Shown: positions 46,509 through 57,443 of the stretch, piece by piece
How positions within the stretch are numbered: the stretch's first letter is position 1
Layout of the letters: every line of letters begins with the position of its first letter
Program-made: the position numbers and the translations under genes
DNA from: Earliella scabrosa
Lineage: Eukaryota > Basidiomycota > Agaricomycetes > Polyporales > Polyporaceae
Assembly: GCA_022605405.1 (NCBI GenBank)
Contig: JABYQQ010000007.1
Coordinates: forward strand, 1,922,001-1,986,000
DNA: 64,000 nucleotides
Direction: 5' to 3'
Notes under the pieces: generated by a model
What the model was told of the DNA's origin: nothing
The model's input: the letters and a program-made list of their open reading frames with translations, nothing else
Databases searched by the model: none

Positions 46509-49000
46509 TTAACCACGCGTCATGAGCTGCGCGGCCAGCACTCGCGGCTCAAGACCGGCGAGCGACTTCCATTCCTTCTTCGGTACAGATATGCCGTGTC
46601 GAGCGGATCTAGAACGGTCATCATCGATATCATGTGGTATGCGCAGGCTCAACAATGAGAACGTACATATGATTGAAGAGTCCATCGAGTAGATATTTGC
46701 GGGGGGACTTGTCACAGGGCGGAAGGGGACAAGTATAATCCAGGGGCAGCCCCGGAGGCCCATTGAGAAGGATGCCTTTCTCTCTTCTCCTCCTTGCGAC
46801 ATGCTCACTGCGTAGCAACTGTCGCTTAGTGATAATGGGGGAAGTTGCGACTGAGGTAGGTAGTTGTAAGTCGCGGTGAACGCTTGTCCAGGCATGCCAC
46901 ATCATGGCCTCCAGTTGAAGGATGTTCTCTTTCTTCTCGCGACGGAACTCCTCTACAATCGTCATGCTCGCTAGAAGACCCTCGAGGCACACGAAGTCGC
47001 ATGCAACTTTGATGCAAGGCCTTAAGTTGCTAACCTAGATCGGTCAGTCAGTAGAGTCGGCGGAAGGACGATTGCAGAAACGAGGAATCAATTACTCACT
47101 TGGTGCGCGCATCCGGCGGGAATGAAGACAGCCTGTCCCACCTGCTGCACGATCTCGTAGAAGTGGACGCCGAGTACGTGCAATTCCGCCCTCATAGCCT
47201 TAGTGAGATACGTTCCCTGGGCGTGGATAGGATCCTCCGAGTCGTCTACGGCGTACTTCAGCTTGCTGCGCAAGTACTCCCTCAGGCGTGTAGTCTCTTC
47301 AACGGGGAAGATATGCCACAGTGCACCCGAATCTTCGGACATAGTCTCGGGCCCAGTTTCAGTGTATGCGAGGATATTGACAGCGCTCGTGACGTCCAAA
47401 TGCAGTCGCGTTGAGCCATCTTCGTACCTGTCGGTAGTCGCAACGTACATCTTGGGCCCTGAGAAGTCGAACTATCACCGGATATGTATCACGAAGGCCT
47501 ATAGTGCCACATACCTAGGTCGGGTTTCAGCATCTCCAACGGAGGCGACCTGTTGATTGGCCAACGGGACACAAGATTGAAACAGCCGTCCTGTCGTGTA
47601 TAAACGGGAAATGGCACAGCGTCCATGAACGCGCGATAGTGCGTGGAGAACTCTCGACAGAAGTCAGCCGAGGGGGGCCAATCCTGCTTGACTATGTGAG
47701 TTGTGCGGACGTGAGAATGGGACAAGGCTGACCTTGATCTTGACAACGCGACGTCGAGATTCTGGGTCTGAATCTGACTGGAAGATGCTAAAGAAGTGCG
47801 CCACTGTAGTCCGCACAGGTTGTACACGAGCGGAATCAATCATGAACACTTCGACTTGACCATGGGACCGGACGAATGCTTCTGGAGTCCAGTCACCTTG
47901 CAGTCGGACATCGTGAACGACTACAGGGACGTTGCGAGCCCAAAGGTACCGAAAGGCATCATGTTGCCCAGAGCTAATTACCGGAGCTGTCAACACCTGA
48001 TTGCTTTGAAGTTCCTTCTCCAGTCTTGACCATGCCTCTCTGGAGCAGCGATTTTCTGCGATCGGAGGTGGTGGTACCCCAGAAGTCAAAACATCGTCAA
48101 CCTGAGCCGAGACGGAGGCGATATGTCGCAAAGCTAGCCGAGAGACGGGCAGAAATGCGTGCTTTGATCAAGAGTGAGTCCAGCCCCAAGGAGACCACAA
48201 TGATGCTTACCGTGTTGTCCTTACGTTGTGAGCATTGGAGCGATAACTGCGCCGCGTCCTCTGCAGCACAACGTGGGCATACCTCGTACCCACACCTCGA
48301 GCACATGAACGACGATGCGAACACAGCCGCAAGGCATGAATCTACTGCAATATCAGTTGAAAGTTGAGCGTGTGGACCTCTGACTAGCGTACCGCACGTG
48401 ATACGATATTCCATTTCCGGGGCCCTCAAGATGAGCTCTTCGGACTGCGCATGTAGACGCATCTGTTTCAATACCGGTTCAAGATGCTGTGCCAAGCAAT
48501 ACTGAACAAGCGACAGGTTAGTACGTAGTACGCAAGGTACTCCATGGGGAGCTTGCCTGATATTGGCGTAGCTCCGCTAGCCGAGGGATGGTGGAGGAGA
48601 CGGTGGAATAGGCGTATGGCAGGACCTCTTCGACCGGGGCTTGAACGAAGGCGATTGTCGACTGATTCAGGAGGCGGAGGTCTATCAGACACAGATATTT
48701 GTTCAGAAAGAATGACAGGCTGCCATAGCGACCTCACCTTTGAAACGACATCCATCTTCCCCAGTCTCTTCGCCACCGGCAAGACACCTGATACAGAGCG
48801 ACGGCCGTCTCTTACCCTTTCCAGCGGTGGTGCATAGGCTGTCTTGTACGACTACGTCCAGCAGTGAACATGAGGGGAAGCTAAATGCAACTGTCATATC
48901 TACGTACCTAAAGTGGACTTCCGCCGCGACATCACCTAGCCGCCGGTAGTAATTGGTTGTGTACAGGGTCAACGTAGTGACGGTCCAAGTTGGACTCGCT
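46509..49000 (-). CDS. KDM3-like JmjC histone demethylase, 5' end missing
   Basis: Exons from the 3' side of a first exon (ending 48908) through 48838-48738, 48681-48557, 48501-48393, 48344-48225, 48133-47733, 47683-47515, 47458-47100, 47034-46667 and 46608-46509 join in phase to roughly 620 residues. The N-terminal part holds cysteine clusters (SLCIRCLAGG; CSRCGYEVCPRC) like the KDM3 zinc finger. The JmjC domain follows: DWPPSADFCREFS, then STRLHLDVTSAVN with the HxD iron ligands, then AVFIPAGCAHQVSNLRPCIK with the second His and the cofactor-side residues. It would remove methyl groups from histone H3 Lys9. The intron after 48557 starts with GC instead of GT. The first exon frame runs to a stop at about 49,015 without ATG, right beside a LINE. 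An in-frame ATG inside the first intron (about 48,898) might serve as start. Confidence 0.85.
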
Positions 49001-49299
49001 GGTCGAACTCACTGCGCACTGAACGGAGGATGTTTGTATTTATTTGATCGGGCGCTATTCTCATGATTGGGCGTTACAAATCCCCGTTATGGTAGCAGAC
49101 TGGGGAGCAGAAACAGCTGACGGAGAGAGAGAGATGGGGTTTGGAGAGCGCGAACACATGCGGCAACCAAGTCCCTGATTGGCGCGCATGCTGCACAACT
49201 CCAGGTGTTCCGCTTAGAAAAACGAGGATGCCACACGAGCCCCCGCTCCGCATAGCAAGCGCAGACGTACTAGGCCGGGCAGGGCTTTCCGCCCGCTTC

Positions 49300-50351
49300 T
49301 CACACTCCGGCCCACCCACGGCACAGAGTGTATGGGGGTTGGTTGACGCGCGCGAGCACTGGGACATCCAGCGAGGCGAGCACACGGCAGAGGTCGGCCC
49401 ACCACGAGGTGTGCCCGTTCTGGGCGAGAGCGTAAGACTCCCTGAGAGCGACAAGCGGCAGAGGCGGCTGCTCCCGGCAGATATAAGCCAGGTATCGTAA
49501 GGCTAGAGCCGCACGACGATATCGCAGCGGCCACACCCCGGTCTCCGTGAACAGAGGGGCAACTTGCGAGTGTGAGCCCAAACCCAGGGCCCGGCGGAGG
49601 AAGGTCTTTTGGGTGGTTTCCATTGCGGTGATGCCCTTTCGGCTGCGACACGCAGTACGAACGGATTGTTGTTCGGCCGGTGGTGTTTTCGAAAGCCACT
49701 CTGAGAGTCTGGCAGAGCACTGGCACTCTCTGCCCACTCGCGGAGCCGACGGTCTATGAGCAAGGTCATCGTCTTCAGCATACAGCTTTCCAGACCAATT
49801 GTCCGATAGTTCGTAGGCACGCTGCCATCCTTTCGAGGCTTCTTGACTGCAGCGACGACTGCCACAAGCCACTTCTGCGGAGCAGAGCGGGAATCAACGC
49901 AGGCCTGGAAGAGCTCACAGAGCTCCTCAGACGGCGCGCTGCGAACGTGACTGTAGTCCACGCCATCCACGCCCCGTGCAGAGCCTAGACTGTTCTTTCG
50001 GATATGGTCCTTCACTGCGTCCACCTCATTGACAGAGAACGGCCGGGCGAAGTGCTGGCCAGCGGTCGTGTCCACGGTATTGCACGGGATCAGCTTCGCG
50101 CGGAGCCGCGTCATCGCATAGTGGAGCGGGCTGAACGACGGAGGCAGGACGTCCGGTGGGTTCATGCGGCGTACGAAGACATTGTGAAGCTGGCCGACTG
50201 TTACCCTTGACGGTCGCGCTTTCGGTCGCATGATGTCATTGACTAGGGACCACCACTCGCGATCAGATGAGGCGTGTACGAGTTTGGAGAACAGTGCGTC
50301 GCGCACAGCGTGGACCGAGGGCAGGTCCGGCCCGCCCTCAGCGCTCAGCAC
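49300..50351 (-). pseudogene. LINE reverse transcriptase remnant with internal deletion
   Basis: The frame from 50351 begins in the linker after the endonuclease and contains early reverse transcriptase motifs (WLVAVVAAVKKPRKDGS, NYRTIGLESCMLK, LPDSQSGFRKHHRPNNNPF). Right after this the sequence jumps to the C-terminal ORF2 part (TTQKTFLRRALGLGSHSQVA, TETGVWPLRYRRAALALRYL) in another frame. The palm with YxDD, normally several hundred residues, is absent. It is also out of frame with the endonuclease upstream. It cannot make an active enzyme. Confidence 0.85.
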
Positions 50352-51960
50352 TGTGCTCGACGATGCGGGGTGTTCCCCGCACGGCTACCTGTGTCCCCGC
50401 CCCAACGGCTGGCGAAGGACGCTTGAGGGACGTCCAGACCTTCTGCATTGTGTCGCGTGGGAGCAGCCCAGCAGCTGCCGGGACACGGGGCCAGTCGGCA
50501 GGCACCGGGCAGCGCGAGAGGTCGCACATAGTTGCCAGGAGCGGATTTGTCACCAGGTGCTCAGCCATTGCCATGCACGCGCGCAAGGACTCATTTGGGC
50601 CCGCCACGGATCTCGCAGAAGACTCGATCTGTACTGCAGCGAGCCGGGCTGTGAGGAGGTCCGCGAGAGCCCGTAGCAGGTCACCGTCCGAGACACGCCA
50701 GTGGCTACGGGCATTGTGGACTGCACTGTGACACACTGCATGGGGGAGGGAATCCTCCGCTGTGAGCACACGCAGCGTAGTGGACGGGTGCACCTGCCTC
50801 AGCGCTACGACAAGCGCGTATATGAGAGCACGCTCGCGCGAGGGAGGACCCGGGACGTGGTGCGCAGCGTTGAGGGGATGTCCATGGCCGTAAAACACCG
50901 CGCTAGCTGCAGGGCCCGCCCGGTCATCTTGTGGTACCGCAGCGGCCACGTATACTTGCACAGGGTTTGAGACCGCGCTGACTTGTCCGTATACGCCTAC
51001 CAGGCGCCCGGAAGGCGAGACGTAGTCACGGAGGAACGACTCCATCTTCTCGTCCAAGCACGATTTACTCTTGGACCAGTTGAACGGTGACCATTTGCTC
51101 GCCGCGCCTGACGATGGAGGGGTGGCTACTTGCAGCTCGACTTGGATGACGACAGCCAATGGTGCATGGTCTGACCACGGTACCACCCGCTCGAGCACAG
51201 CAAAGCTCAGGACCCGACCGCGTGCTCTAAGTGATGCGGACGCGAGGCACAGATCGATGACCGTGTTGCCCAAAGCCTGGAACGACGTGAACCGGTCCCT
51301 GGACTCGTGCTTGTGCAAAGCCGAGCCATTGAGCAGCTCGAAGGAGAGGTCGTCGCACATCTCGAGGACGCGCCGCCCTCTGGTGGAGACAACCTTGTCT
51401 GGAGATGTTCTTGGAATGGAGCCACACCGCTCTCCCATCCGCGCGTTGAAGTCGCCGATAAGCATATACCGGTGGCCCTCTGTACTGCACTCTGGAAAGA
51501 GGCGCTCCAGAAGGTACTGCTCCGCAGTGACGCGTGGGTCCGGTGTCCACGGCGAGCCCGGGGGAGGGAGGTAGACATTAACGAGCGTGACATCGCCCAC
51601 TCGCAGTATCATGAGCTCGCCTTCGTCATCTGGCGTGACATCGGAGACGTTGAGGGACTGCTTGAAAATTGCTGCCAACCCTCCACCCTGATGCGCCATC
51701 TGCGCTGACTCAGGGCGCGAGCGGGCCACACAGTTGTACCCAGGGGGAAGCACGAGCTGCTCTTCCTGCAGCGGGCGGAGATGGGTCTCTTGGAGCAGTA
51801 ACACATCCCACTGCGTGACGAAGCGCTGGAACCATGGCGTCGAACACTGCAGTGCGAGACGGCCAAACACGTTCCACGAGAGCACTTGAAGGGAGTATCT
51901 ATTTTGGTCTCTATTGGGACAGGAACAGAGGTTGAGAGGATTGTAAAGCAACAGTATCAT
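50338..51960 (-). CDS. LINE ORF2, endonuclease part
   Basis: A 540-codon open frame. Residues from about 25 form an exonuclease-endonuclease-phosphatase (APE-like) domain that nicks target DNA: SWNVFGRL, LLLQETHL, LIGDFNARMG and WSDHAPL are the usual active-site blocks. The last 250 residues are linker, and the frame then breaks near 50,345. Its ATG overlaps the stop of ORF1 as ATGA, which suggests the second frame was translated by termination and restart. Confidence 0.85.
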   Translation of the reverse strand: MILLLYNPLNLCSCPNRDQNRYSLQVLSWNVFGRLALQCSTPWFQRFVTQWDVLLLQETHLRPLQEEQLVLPPGYNCVARSRPESAQMAHQGGGLAAIFKQSLNVSDVTPDDEGELMILRVGDVTLVNVYLPPPGSPWTPDPRVTAEQYLLERLFPECSTEGHRYMLIGDFNARMGERCGSIPRTSPDKVVSTRGRRVLEMCDDLSFELLNGSALHKHESRDRFTSFQALGNTVIDLCLASASLRARGRVLSFAVLERVVPWSDHAPLAVVIQVELQVATPPSSGAASKWSPFNWSKSKSCLDEKMESFLRDYVSPSGRLVGVYGQVSAVSNPVQVYVAAAVPQDDRAGPAASAVFYGHGHPLNAAHHVPGPPSRERALIYALVVALRQVHPSTTLRVLTAEDSLPHAVCHSAVHNARSHWRVSDGDLLRALADLLTARLAAVQIESSARSVAGPNESLRACMAMAEHLVTNPLLATMCDLSRCPVPADWPRVPAAAGLLPRDTMQKVWTSLKRPSPAVGAGTQVAVRGTPRIVEHSAER

Positions 51961-52982
51961 GCGTAAGGCCTACATGAGCCTTGCCTGCAGCCTTCCCCAA
52001 ACTCCCGCGCCTCCCCGTGTACGCCCCCACGTATCGACAGAAGCCCGTGCCGCCTCAGCAGGGGTACATAAACGTCAACTCTGCATACGTCGGGTCGTCC
52101 CGCGCCAGCGCCATTGCCGACAACGCACCCCAGAGTCGCGTATTCAGCCGCCCAAACAACCTGAGCGACGGTATGGACCTCCTGGGTGAAGGTCTCGATG
52201 TCGTGGCCCGTCCAGCGCAGGCGACCGAAGCGTACAACAGCACCAGCAGGAGCCCCCCCGAACACTGGAGGGGCAAGCGGGGCCGGGAGCGGCTGCTGAA
52301 TAGGCCCACTCGCGCGGAACCTTTTTGGAAAACGGGGAGCCTGAGCGCGATTGTCTGCGCGACGCTTAGGCCCGGCTACCTGCCCAGGAGGTGCAGGAGC
52401 AACGTGCGTGGCGGCCAGGGCGGGTCCGAAGTGCTGGACTGACGCGCCGAAAGCCGGAGGGGGCAAGGCCGGAGGGATGACGGGCGCAGGCGGGGGCTCC
52501 TGAGCAAGAGCTGGGCCTGTTGGCACCACCGGCAAGGTGTGCGTTGCGCCAGCTGCGCCCATCTGCCTCAAGAGGCCGTCGATCCGGCCACTCATCGTCT
52601 GCACATCCCTCGTAAGCCCCCTGATGTCATCGCTGAGACCGTCGGAGCGCTCCTGCATAGTTGCGAGCTCGTGGTTGGTAGCCTGTTCATGAGCTTCGAG
52701 GTCTGCGGCCACGCGTGACACCGTTCCGTTGACCTCGTCCATCGCCCCTTGGGCGGACGTAGCCGGGGGCGGTGACGCGTCGAGTCGGTCTTTGATACCC
52801 TCCGCGAGCTCGGTGAGGGTTTTAAGCGAGGTGTTAACAGAGGACGCACGGGCCGCCGACTCCTTGATGAGGTGGTCCACTACGGCGGCCAGGCCAGCGA
52901 CATCCCGCTTGAGAGCTGAAATGCCGGTTTTGTTCGTGCTGTCCTGCAAGGCTGCGGAAGACAGGGACCCGGAAACGCCCAT
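51957..52982 (-). CDS. LINE ORF1, gag-like coiled-coil protein
   Basis: An open frame of 341 codons. The first 150 residues are heptad-like coiled coil (SALKRDVAGLAAVVDHLIKE, DDIRGLTRDVQTMSGRIDGL), followed by a Pro/Ala-rich linker with a basic patch (KRRADNRAQAPRFPKRFRA). This fits a LINE ORF1 RNA-binding protein that assembles into trimers with the element RNA. I see no zinc knuckles. Directly followed by ORF2 with an ATGA overlap. Confidence 0.75.
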   Translation of the reverse strand: MGVSGSLSSAALQDSTNKTGISALKRDVAGLAAVVDHLIKESAARASSVNTSLKTLTELAEGIKDRLDASPPPATSAQGAMDEVNGTVSRVAADLEAHEQATNHELATMQERSDGLSDDIRGLTRDVQTMSGRIDGLLRQMGAAGATHTLPVVPTGPALAQEPPPAPVIPPALPPPAFGASVQHFGPALAATHVAPAPPGQVAGPKRRADNRAQAPRFPKRFRASGPIQQPLPAPLAPPVFGGAPAGAVVRFGRLRWTGHDIETFTQEVHTVAQVVWAAEYATLGCVVGNGAGAGRPDVCRVDVYVPLLRRHGLLSIRGGVHGEAREFGEGCRQGSCRPYA

Positions 52983-53060
52983 GGCGAGTGCCGTCGTTAC
53001 GAAGGACGTAGGGATAGGGATTGGGGGGTGCTCCCGGGACCAAGTGCCGCCACAGTCGAC

Positions 53061-53599
53061 TCACATAACGTGAGAAGATATGAACACTCTACAAGGGGAT
53101 ACACAAGCCACGAGGAGAAAAGTCACGATGCCCAACGACCATCATGAGCGAAGATGCTGAGCCGGCGAAAAAAGAAAGGGGGCACACAGAAAAACCGAAA
53201 TGATCGCGGTGGGAGAAAGCGGGAACTGTCATATGATTCGCAGGTTCGTTGGGCTGCCGACGCTACCTGCATGTCGGCGGGAGGTCGGTGGAGGGTCGGG
53301 GTGGGGGGTGTCGATAATGGGAAGGATAGGGGATAGCGAGCAATGGGGGACAGGAGGGACTTCGAAGATGTCAATAGTGAGAACAAGCCGACATCTCGCA
53401 TAGTATCCGACGTACCTGTCATTGCGGGGTGCAACCACGGCTGTGCATGACAACCATGCCTGGAGAGACATAGTTGCAAGAGGATCGATTGGGGGAAAGA
53501 GCGAAGGCGCGCTGGTGAGGCGAAGATCACGTCGTACGACTGCATGCATCGTAGGATCTCCAACGCGATGCGGGACATCCCTCCTTAATATGGCGGACG
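53061..53599. other. Spacer between LINE and repeat block
   Basis: No supported gene. It may contain LINE 5' leader or remains of the 5' part of the demethylase gene, but I could not recognise either. Confidence 0.3.
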
Positions 53600-55011
53600 C
53601 TGCAACTGACCACCTGCGCTGCGTAGGTCGGTCTCCCGCGGCTGTAGAGAGACAAATGTCAGAAGTCGAACAGATACGCGGAACCGAGGCATACACCAGG
53701 CACTAGCGGGATAGGTGGTCGGCTCCCCTCAGCCTCGGTACCGACGTCTCCCTCATCGTGACGAGAGAGCTGGATGGACTCGCCAGACGTTCTGGTGCCC
53801 CAAATCCACCCAGTCCGTCTAGAACGCGCATGCCAACCGCCAACCCTTCGCGAGTATAGTGAAGACTCACCCATAGCCGCGGCAAGACGCCTTCGCCGCT
53901 CCCGATTGCGAATCGGTCGGCTTCACGAACCCTCAAGCCCCGCACAGTCGTGCGGACGCTTTTAGCACCTGTCAAGACCCGTGCGTGAGCCGTCGAACAG
54001 CATAGACTGGGTACGAGCGGGATGAACATACAGCCAGCCTCGGCACCGACATCTCCCTTGTCGTGACGACGAGAGAGCGGGGCCGACCCACCACCATTCT
54101 GAGGCGCCGCGTCCATCCAGCCCGTCCACGTAGAGGAGGGTCACTCACCGTGCGATCCAAACCAGAGGTGACGAGACGTCTGCGCCGCTTGCGAACGCGA
54201 ATTGGCCGCAGACACTGTTCAGCCCCGCCCGAGACGCCACCTGCGCTGCGTAGGTCAGTCACCAACGGCTGCAAAGATACGAGACGAAGTCAGAAGTCGA
54301 ACAGATACGCCGGAGCTGCGCATCCGCTACGCACTGGCGGGATAAGTCGATCGACGGCGCCCCTCAGCCTCGACACCGACGTCTCCCTCGTCGTGATGAC
54401 GAGAGAGCTAAGTCGACTTGTCAGGCGTTCTGGTGCACCGGATCTACCCAGCCCGTCTAGCTCGCGCATGCCAACCCCCAACCAAGACTCACCCGTGGCT
54501 GCGGCGAGACGCCTTCGCCGCGCCCGATTGCAAATCGGTCGCCGAATGCAGGCTTTCACAGAGCCCCCGGGCCTTGCAGATGTCTGACCAGCACCTGTCA
54601 AGACCGATCCGTCAGAGATTGAACAGCATGGACCAGCAACGAGCGGGATGAGGATACGATGTCCTCAGCCTCGGCACCGACGTCTCCCTCGTCGTGACGA
54701 CGAGGAGCGGGGTCGACTCGCCAGACATTCCGGTGCATCGTACTCGCCTCATCCCCCTCGTCATGCATGGGCGCACCCATAACGGCACTCACCTCGGACG
54801 GTGTATCGTCGTGTCGGTCACCGAACCGTGCCGGACTCGATTGTAAATCGGGAGTGGTGAGATGAGGACGTTGACACGGAGATTGCGACGAGGTGCCCGT
54901 ATGCGGCCGCAAATTAGATCGTCGAGCATAGAGAGCGCGGAAGAGGGAGAGAGGATAGGAGCCTGGAGAACGAGGTCGGTTGTCACGTCATGAGGAGGGA
55001 GCAGGAAGGGA
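53600..55011 (+). repeat. Long GC-rich repeat block, copy 2
   Basis: Nearly identical to copy 1 over 54,097-54,995 (copy 1 at 35,157-36,055). To the left it has its own arrangement of the same units (for example CGTCTAGAACGCGCATGCC at about 53,816). Single-base changes seen include GTGACGACG for GTGATGACG near 54,695 and GACACGG for GACGCGG near 54,875. Same orientation as copy 1, and it again lies 3' of a helical-protein gene. Confidence 0.85.
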
Positions 55012-55313
55012 GGAAAGGCCACTAGCGCCTACCACCCCGTACACGACAAACGACTCGGACCGACTCGCTCCGAACCCACCCCTGTGTGGCTGGATTCGTC
55101 CTCTGTCACTCCTCTGTCAATACTGCCGCTCCGACACAGCTGATTACACATACAGCACGGAATAAAATACACAGGAAGCAACAACAGGTCCTCAGACGAC
55201 AAATACAAGATCGCGAGCGTGGCTCAACGCACAGAACAGCGCGGGGAAAAACCCATCACAGGGCAAAAAACCGCGTCCGTCTGAGACATTCCACGCTAGA
55301 CTGGGCAGACCAG
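55012..55313. other. Spacer 3' of helical protein gene copy 2
   Basis: Includes a run rich in CAGGAAGCAACAACAG-like sequence. No feature called. Confidence 0.3.
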
Positions 55314-56541
55314 CTACTCAGCCGAGGTCAGCTCCACCCGCAACTCGTCCAGGTTTTGCTGAACGGAGTTGAGCTATCATATGACTGTCAGCTGGCTTTC
55401 TCAGCAGATAACGATCGTAGCTCACCCTTCTCATGCCGTTGATCAAGTCCCGCATCTCCGCGAACTTCGCACAGGCAGCACGAAGTTTGTCGATGTTGAC
55501 CGTTGACCCGGCCTCAGCTGGTAGACTCGTTGGTGTATGGGTCCCAATCAAAAGGGCGTGCTAGTAAGCGTCAACGATGTTCTAGCAGATAACCTGGCCG
55601 CTCACGTTGAGATCAGCCAAGTACTGAGCTTGCACCCCTTGCTGCGACTGTAACGCTTTATTCAGCTGCTGCAGAGGTCGCACCAAGATTTCGAACGTCG
55701 GGAGCGCCACGCCTGTGTATGCATGACTACGGAGCACACCGCAGACTTGAGCGGCGGTGGACACGTTATCCCGCATAACTTTCAGGCGAGCATCCCAAAG
55801 CGCCTTCAGCTGTGCGAGCGCCGCACGGGTCGCAGAGATGTTCTCGTCTTGGTTGACGGCCTCACGGAGTGGTTCCAATGTGGCCGTAATATCCGTCTAT
55901 GTCGTAGTATGAGCCTGAGCACCACTCACGAAGATATGAACAGCAAGGAGCACGCACCGACGCCCGGTTGAAGAAGTGGAAGCAGTCGCCGAATTGATGC
56001 AACAAAACTTGCACGGATTGCTCGTCACGATACACCTCGTCCAGCATGTTCGTCAGCGAGTGACAGAGCTCGTCAATCTTGCCAGACGTATGAGCCCCCC
56101 GCCGCGCAAGCTTGGGGAGTGTGAGCATTTGCATCGCAGTAGCGGTAGACGGCGCTCACCAACTCGTTGAACACATTGACGGACTTCGCGCGGGTCTCTG
56201 CATATTGTGTGTACCTTCCAAGCAGGGAAGGCAACCCGCCGGCCTCGTTTACGGCGAGAATGCCGCTTCGAACGTCGTCCAGCGCGGACAGCCGGTAGGT
56301 GGCATTCCGCCTGGGCAGGATGCGTGGTGCAGCCCCATGCCATCGTCCTGGAGATTGGGGAAAGCCGTGGAAGTCCATATGCCTGGAGGGGTAAGCCGAC
56401 GACGGCAGCGACCCGGGATACATCAACTCACATAACGACGTCCATGTGCATGTCCGCCCCAAGTCGAGCATTCGCAGCTCTCAGATGGTCAACAATGTTA
56501 ACGGCCACATGTAAAGGGAGGTTAGTAGGATTGGACGCCAT
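55314..56541 (-). CDS. Unrecognised helical protein, family copy 2
   Basis: Exons 56541-56432, 56382-56160, 56110-55958, 55896-55606, 55560-55426 and 55373-55314 give 323 residues. It matches the gene at 36257-37523 in exon order, phases and several motifs (LRAANARLGADMH, GFPQSPGRW, GGLPSLL, FGDCFHFFNRAS, then a helical segment with ALAQLKALWDARL). The long fourth exon of copy 1 is here split by an extra intron. Protein identity is low, about a third by eye, although the adjoining repeat blocks are almost identical. No signal peptide or membrane span. Function unknown. Confidence 0.75.
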
Positions 56542-57443
56542 GGCAAGTAGAGCAAGATGTCAGTGAAAAGCGCGAGCGGGGAAATTGCGAACGAGATGCT
56601 CACAACTTCAGCAGTCTCGTCTGGGGGATTGATATGCTCTTCAGTACCTTTGTCCTTCGGCTCCTGTCCCATCTGCCATGAGGTTGTGCGTGTAAAGCAT
56701 ACACGTGTACACTCAACCCACTAACTTCCCCAAGCGAAGACGTCCTGTATTTCCTAATGGCCTACTCAGTCGTGCCAGAGTATCGTTTGTCTTCGGGCAG
56801 CGTACTAGCAATGTCCATATAGTTCAGACACGAACTGAGCCAGTACGAAGGCCGCGAGATGAGGAGGCCATGAGGACGTGATGCGGACGAGAGTTGCGTC
56901 GGCATCACCATGCTGACAAGCGAGCGGTCAGAGGATCACTCGGGGATCGCGCTTCTACATAACTCATCTCGCCGAGGACCACGTTGTGTGTTGCATGGGC
57001 CAACACGCCGGCGACGACGGTGTCCCTGCGGTGTCCTCGAATTCGGCCACTGGCGTCGGCCCGAAGACGGAAACTGCATCGAAGTTGCAGTGGGCTGAAA
57101 AAGAAACAGTCCAAATGTCGCGAAGGCATACAGAAGAGCTCACATTCATACAGAATAGGCTGAGATGGGAGTGCAAGGGACGAATCGGAATCTAGAGGGT
57201 GGAATAATAAGTGGCATGCCCACACCGCGGCGCCTCTCGCATTCCCAGCGCCTCTCGAGACCAGATCCTCGGCACTCGGAGCCCTCACTCGGGCCGGGGC
57301 GCGATTTGCTTTCAGCGGGAGGTAAACACATAGAGAGCAACGATGAATACATGATTACACACTAATACAGTCGGCAAGGGCGACGCGCGGAAAAACCTCC
57401 AGAGGATGAAACCTTCGCGTTCCTCGCCTTTCACATCACCACC
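56542..57443. other. Intergenic, about 900 bases
   Basis: A short minus-strand frame at 56603-56672 (MGQEPKDKGTEEHINPP) looks protein-like and ends in a GTGAGC donor, but no acceptor joins it to the gene start at 56541. Otherwise nothing recognised. Near 57,385 an AAAACCTCCAGAGGA stretch recurs that is also found at about 36,213, 3' of helical gene copy 1. Confidence 0.35.

Larger units (their letters stand above)
49030..53060 (-). mobile_element. Dead non-LTR retrotransposon (LINE)
   Basis: On the minus strand, an ORF1-type gene (52982-51957), an endonuclease ORF (51960-50338), a reverse transcriptase fragment (about 50345-49660) and a C-terminal ORF2 piece (about 49640-49300) lie in the order of a LINE. 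The copy is broken by a frameshift near 50,345 and by loss of the reverse transcriptase core, including the YxDD motif. The 3' end is near 49,030-49,075, where a short AATAAATACAAAC stretch ends the similarity to element sequence. I found no target duplication and the 5' edge is approximate. Confidence 0.85.
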
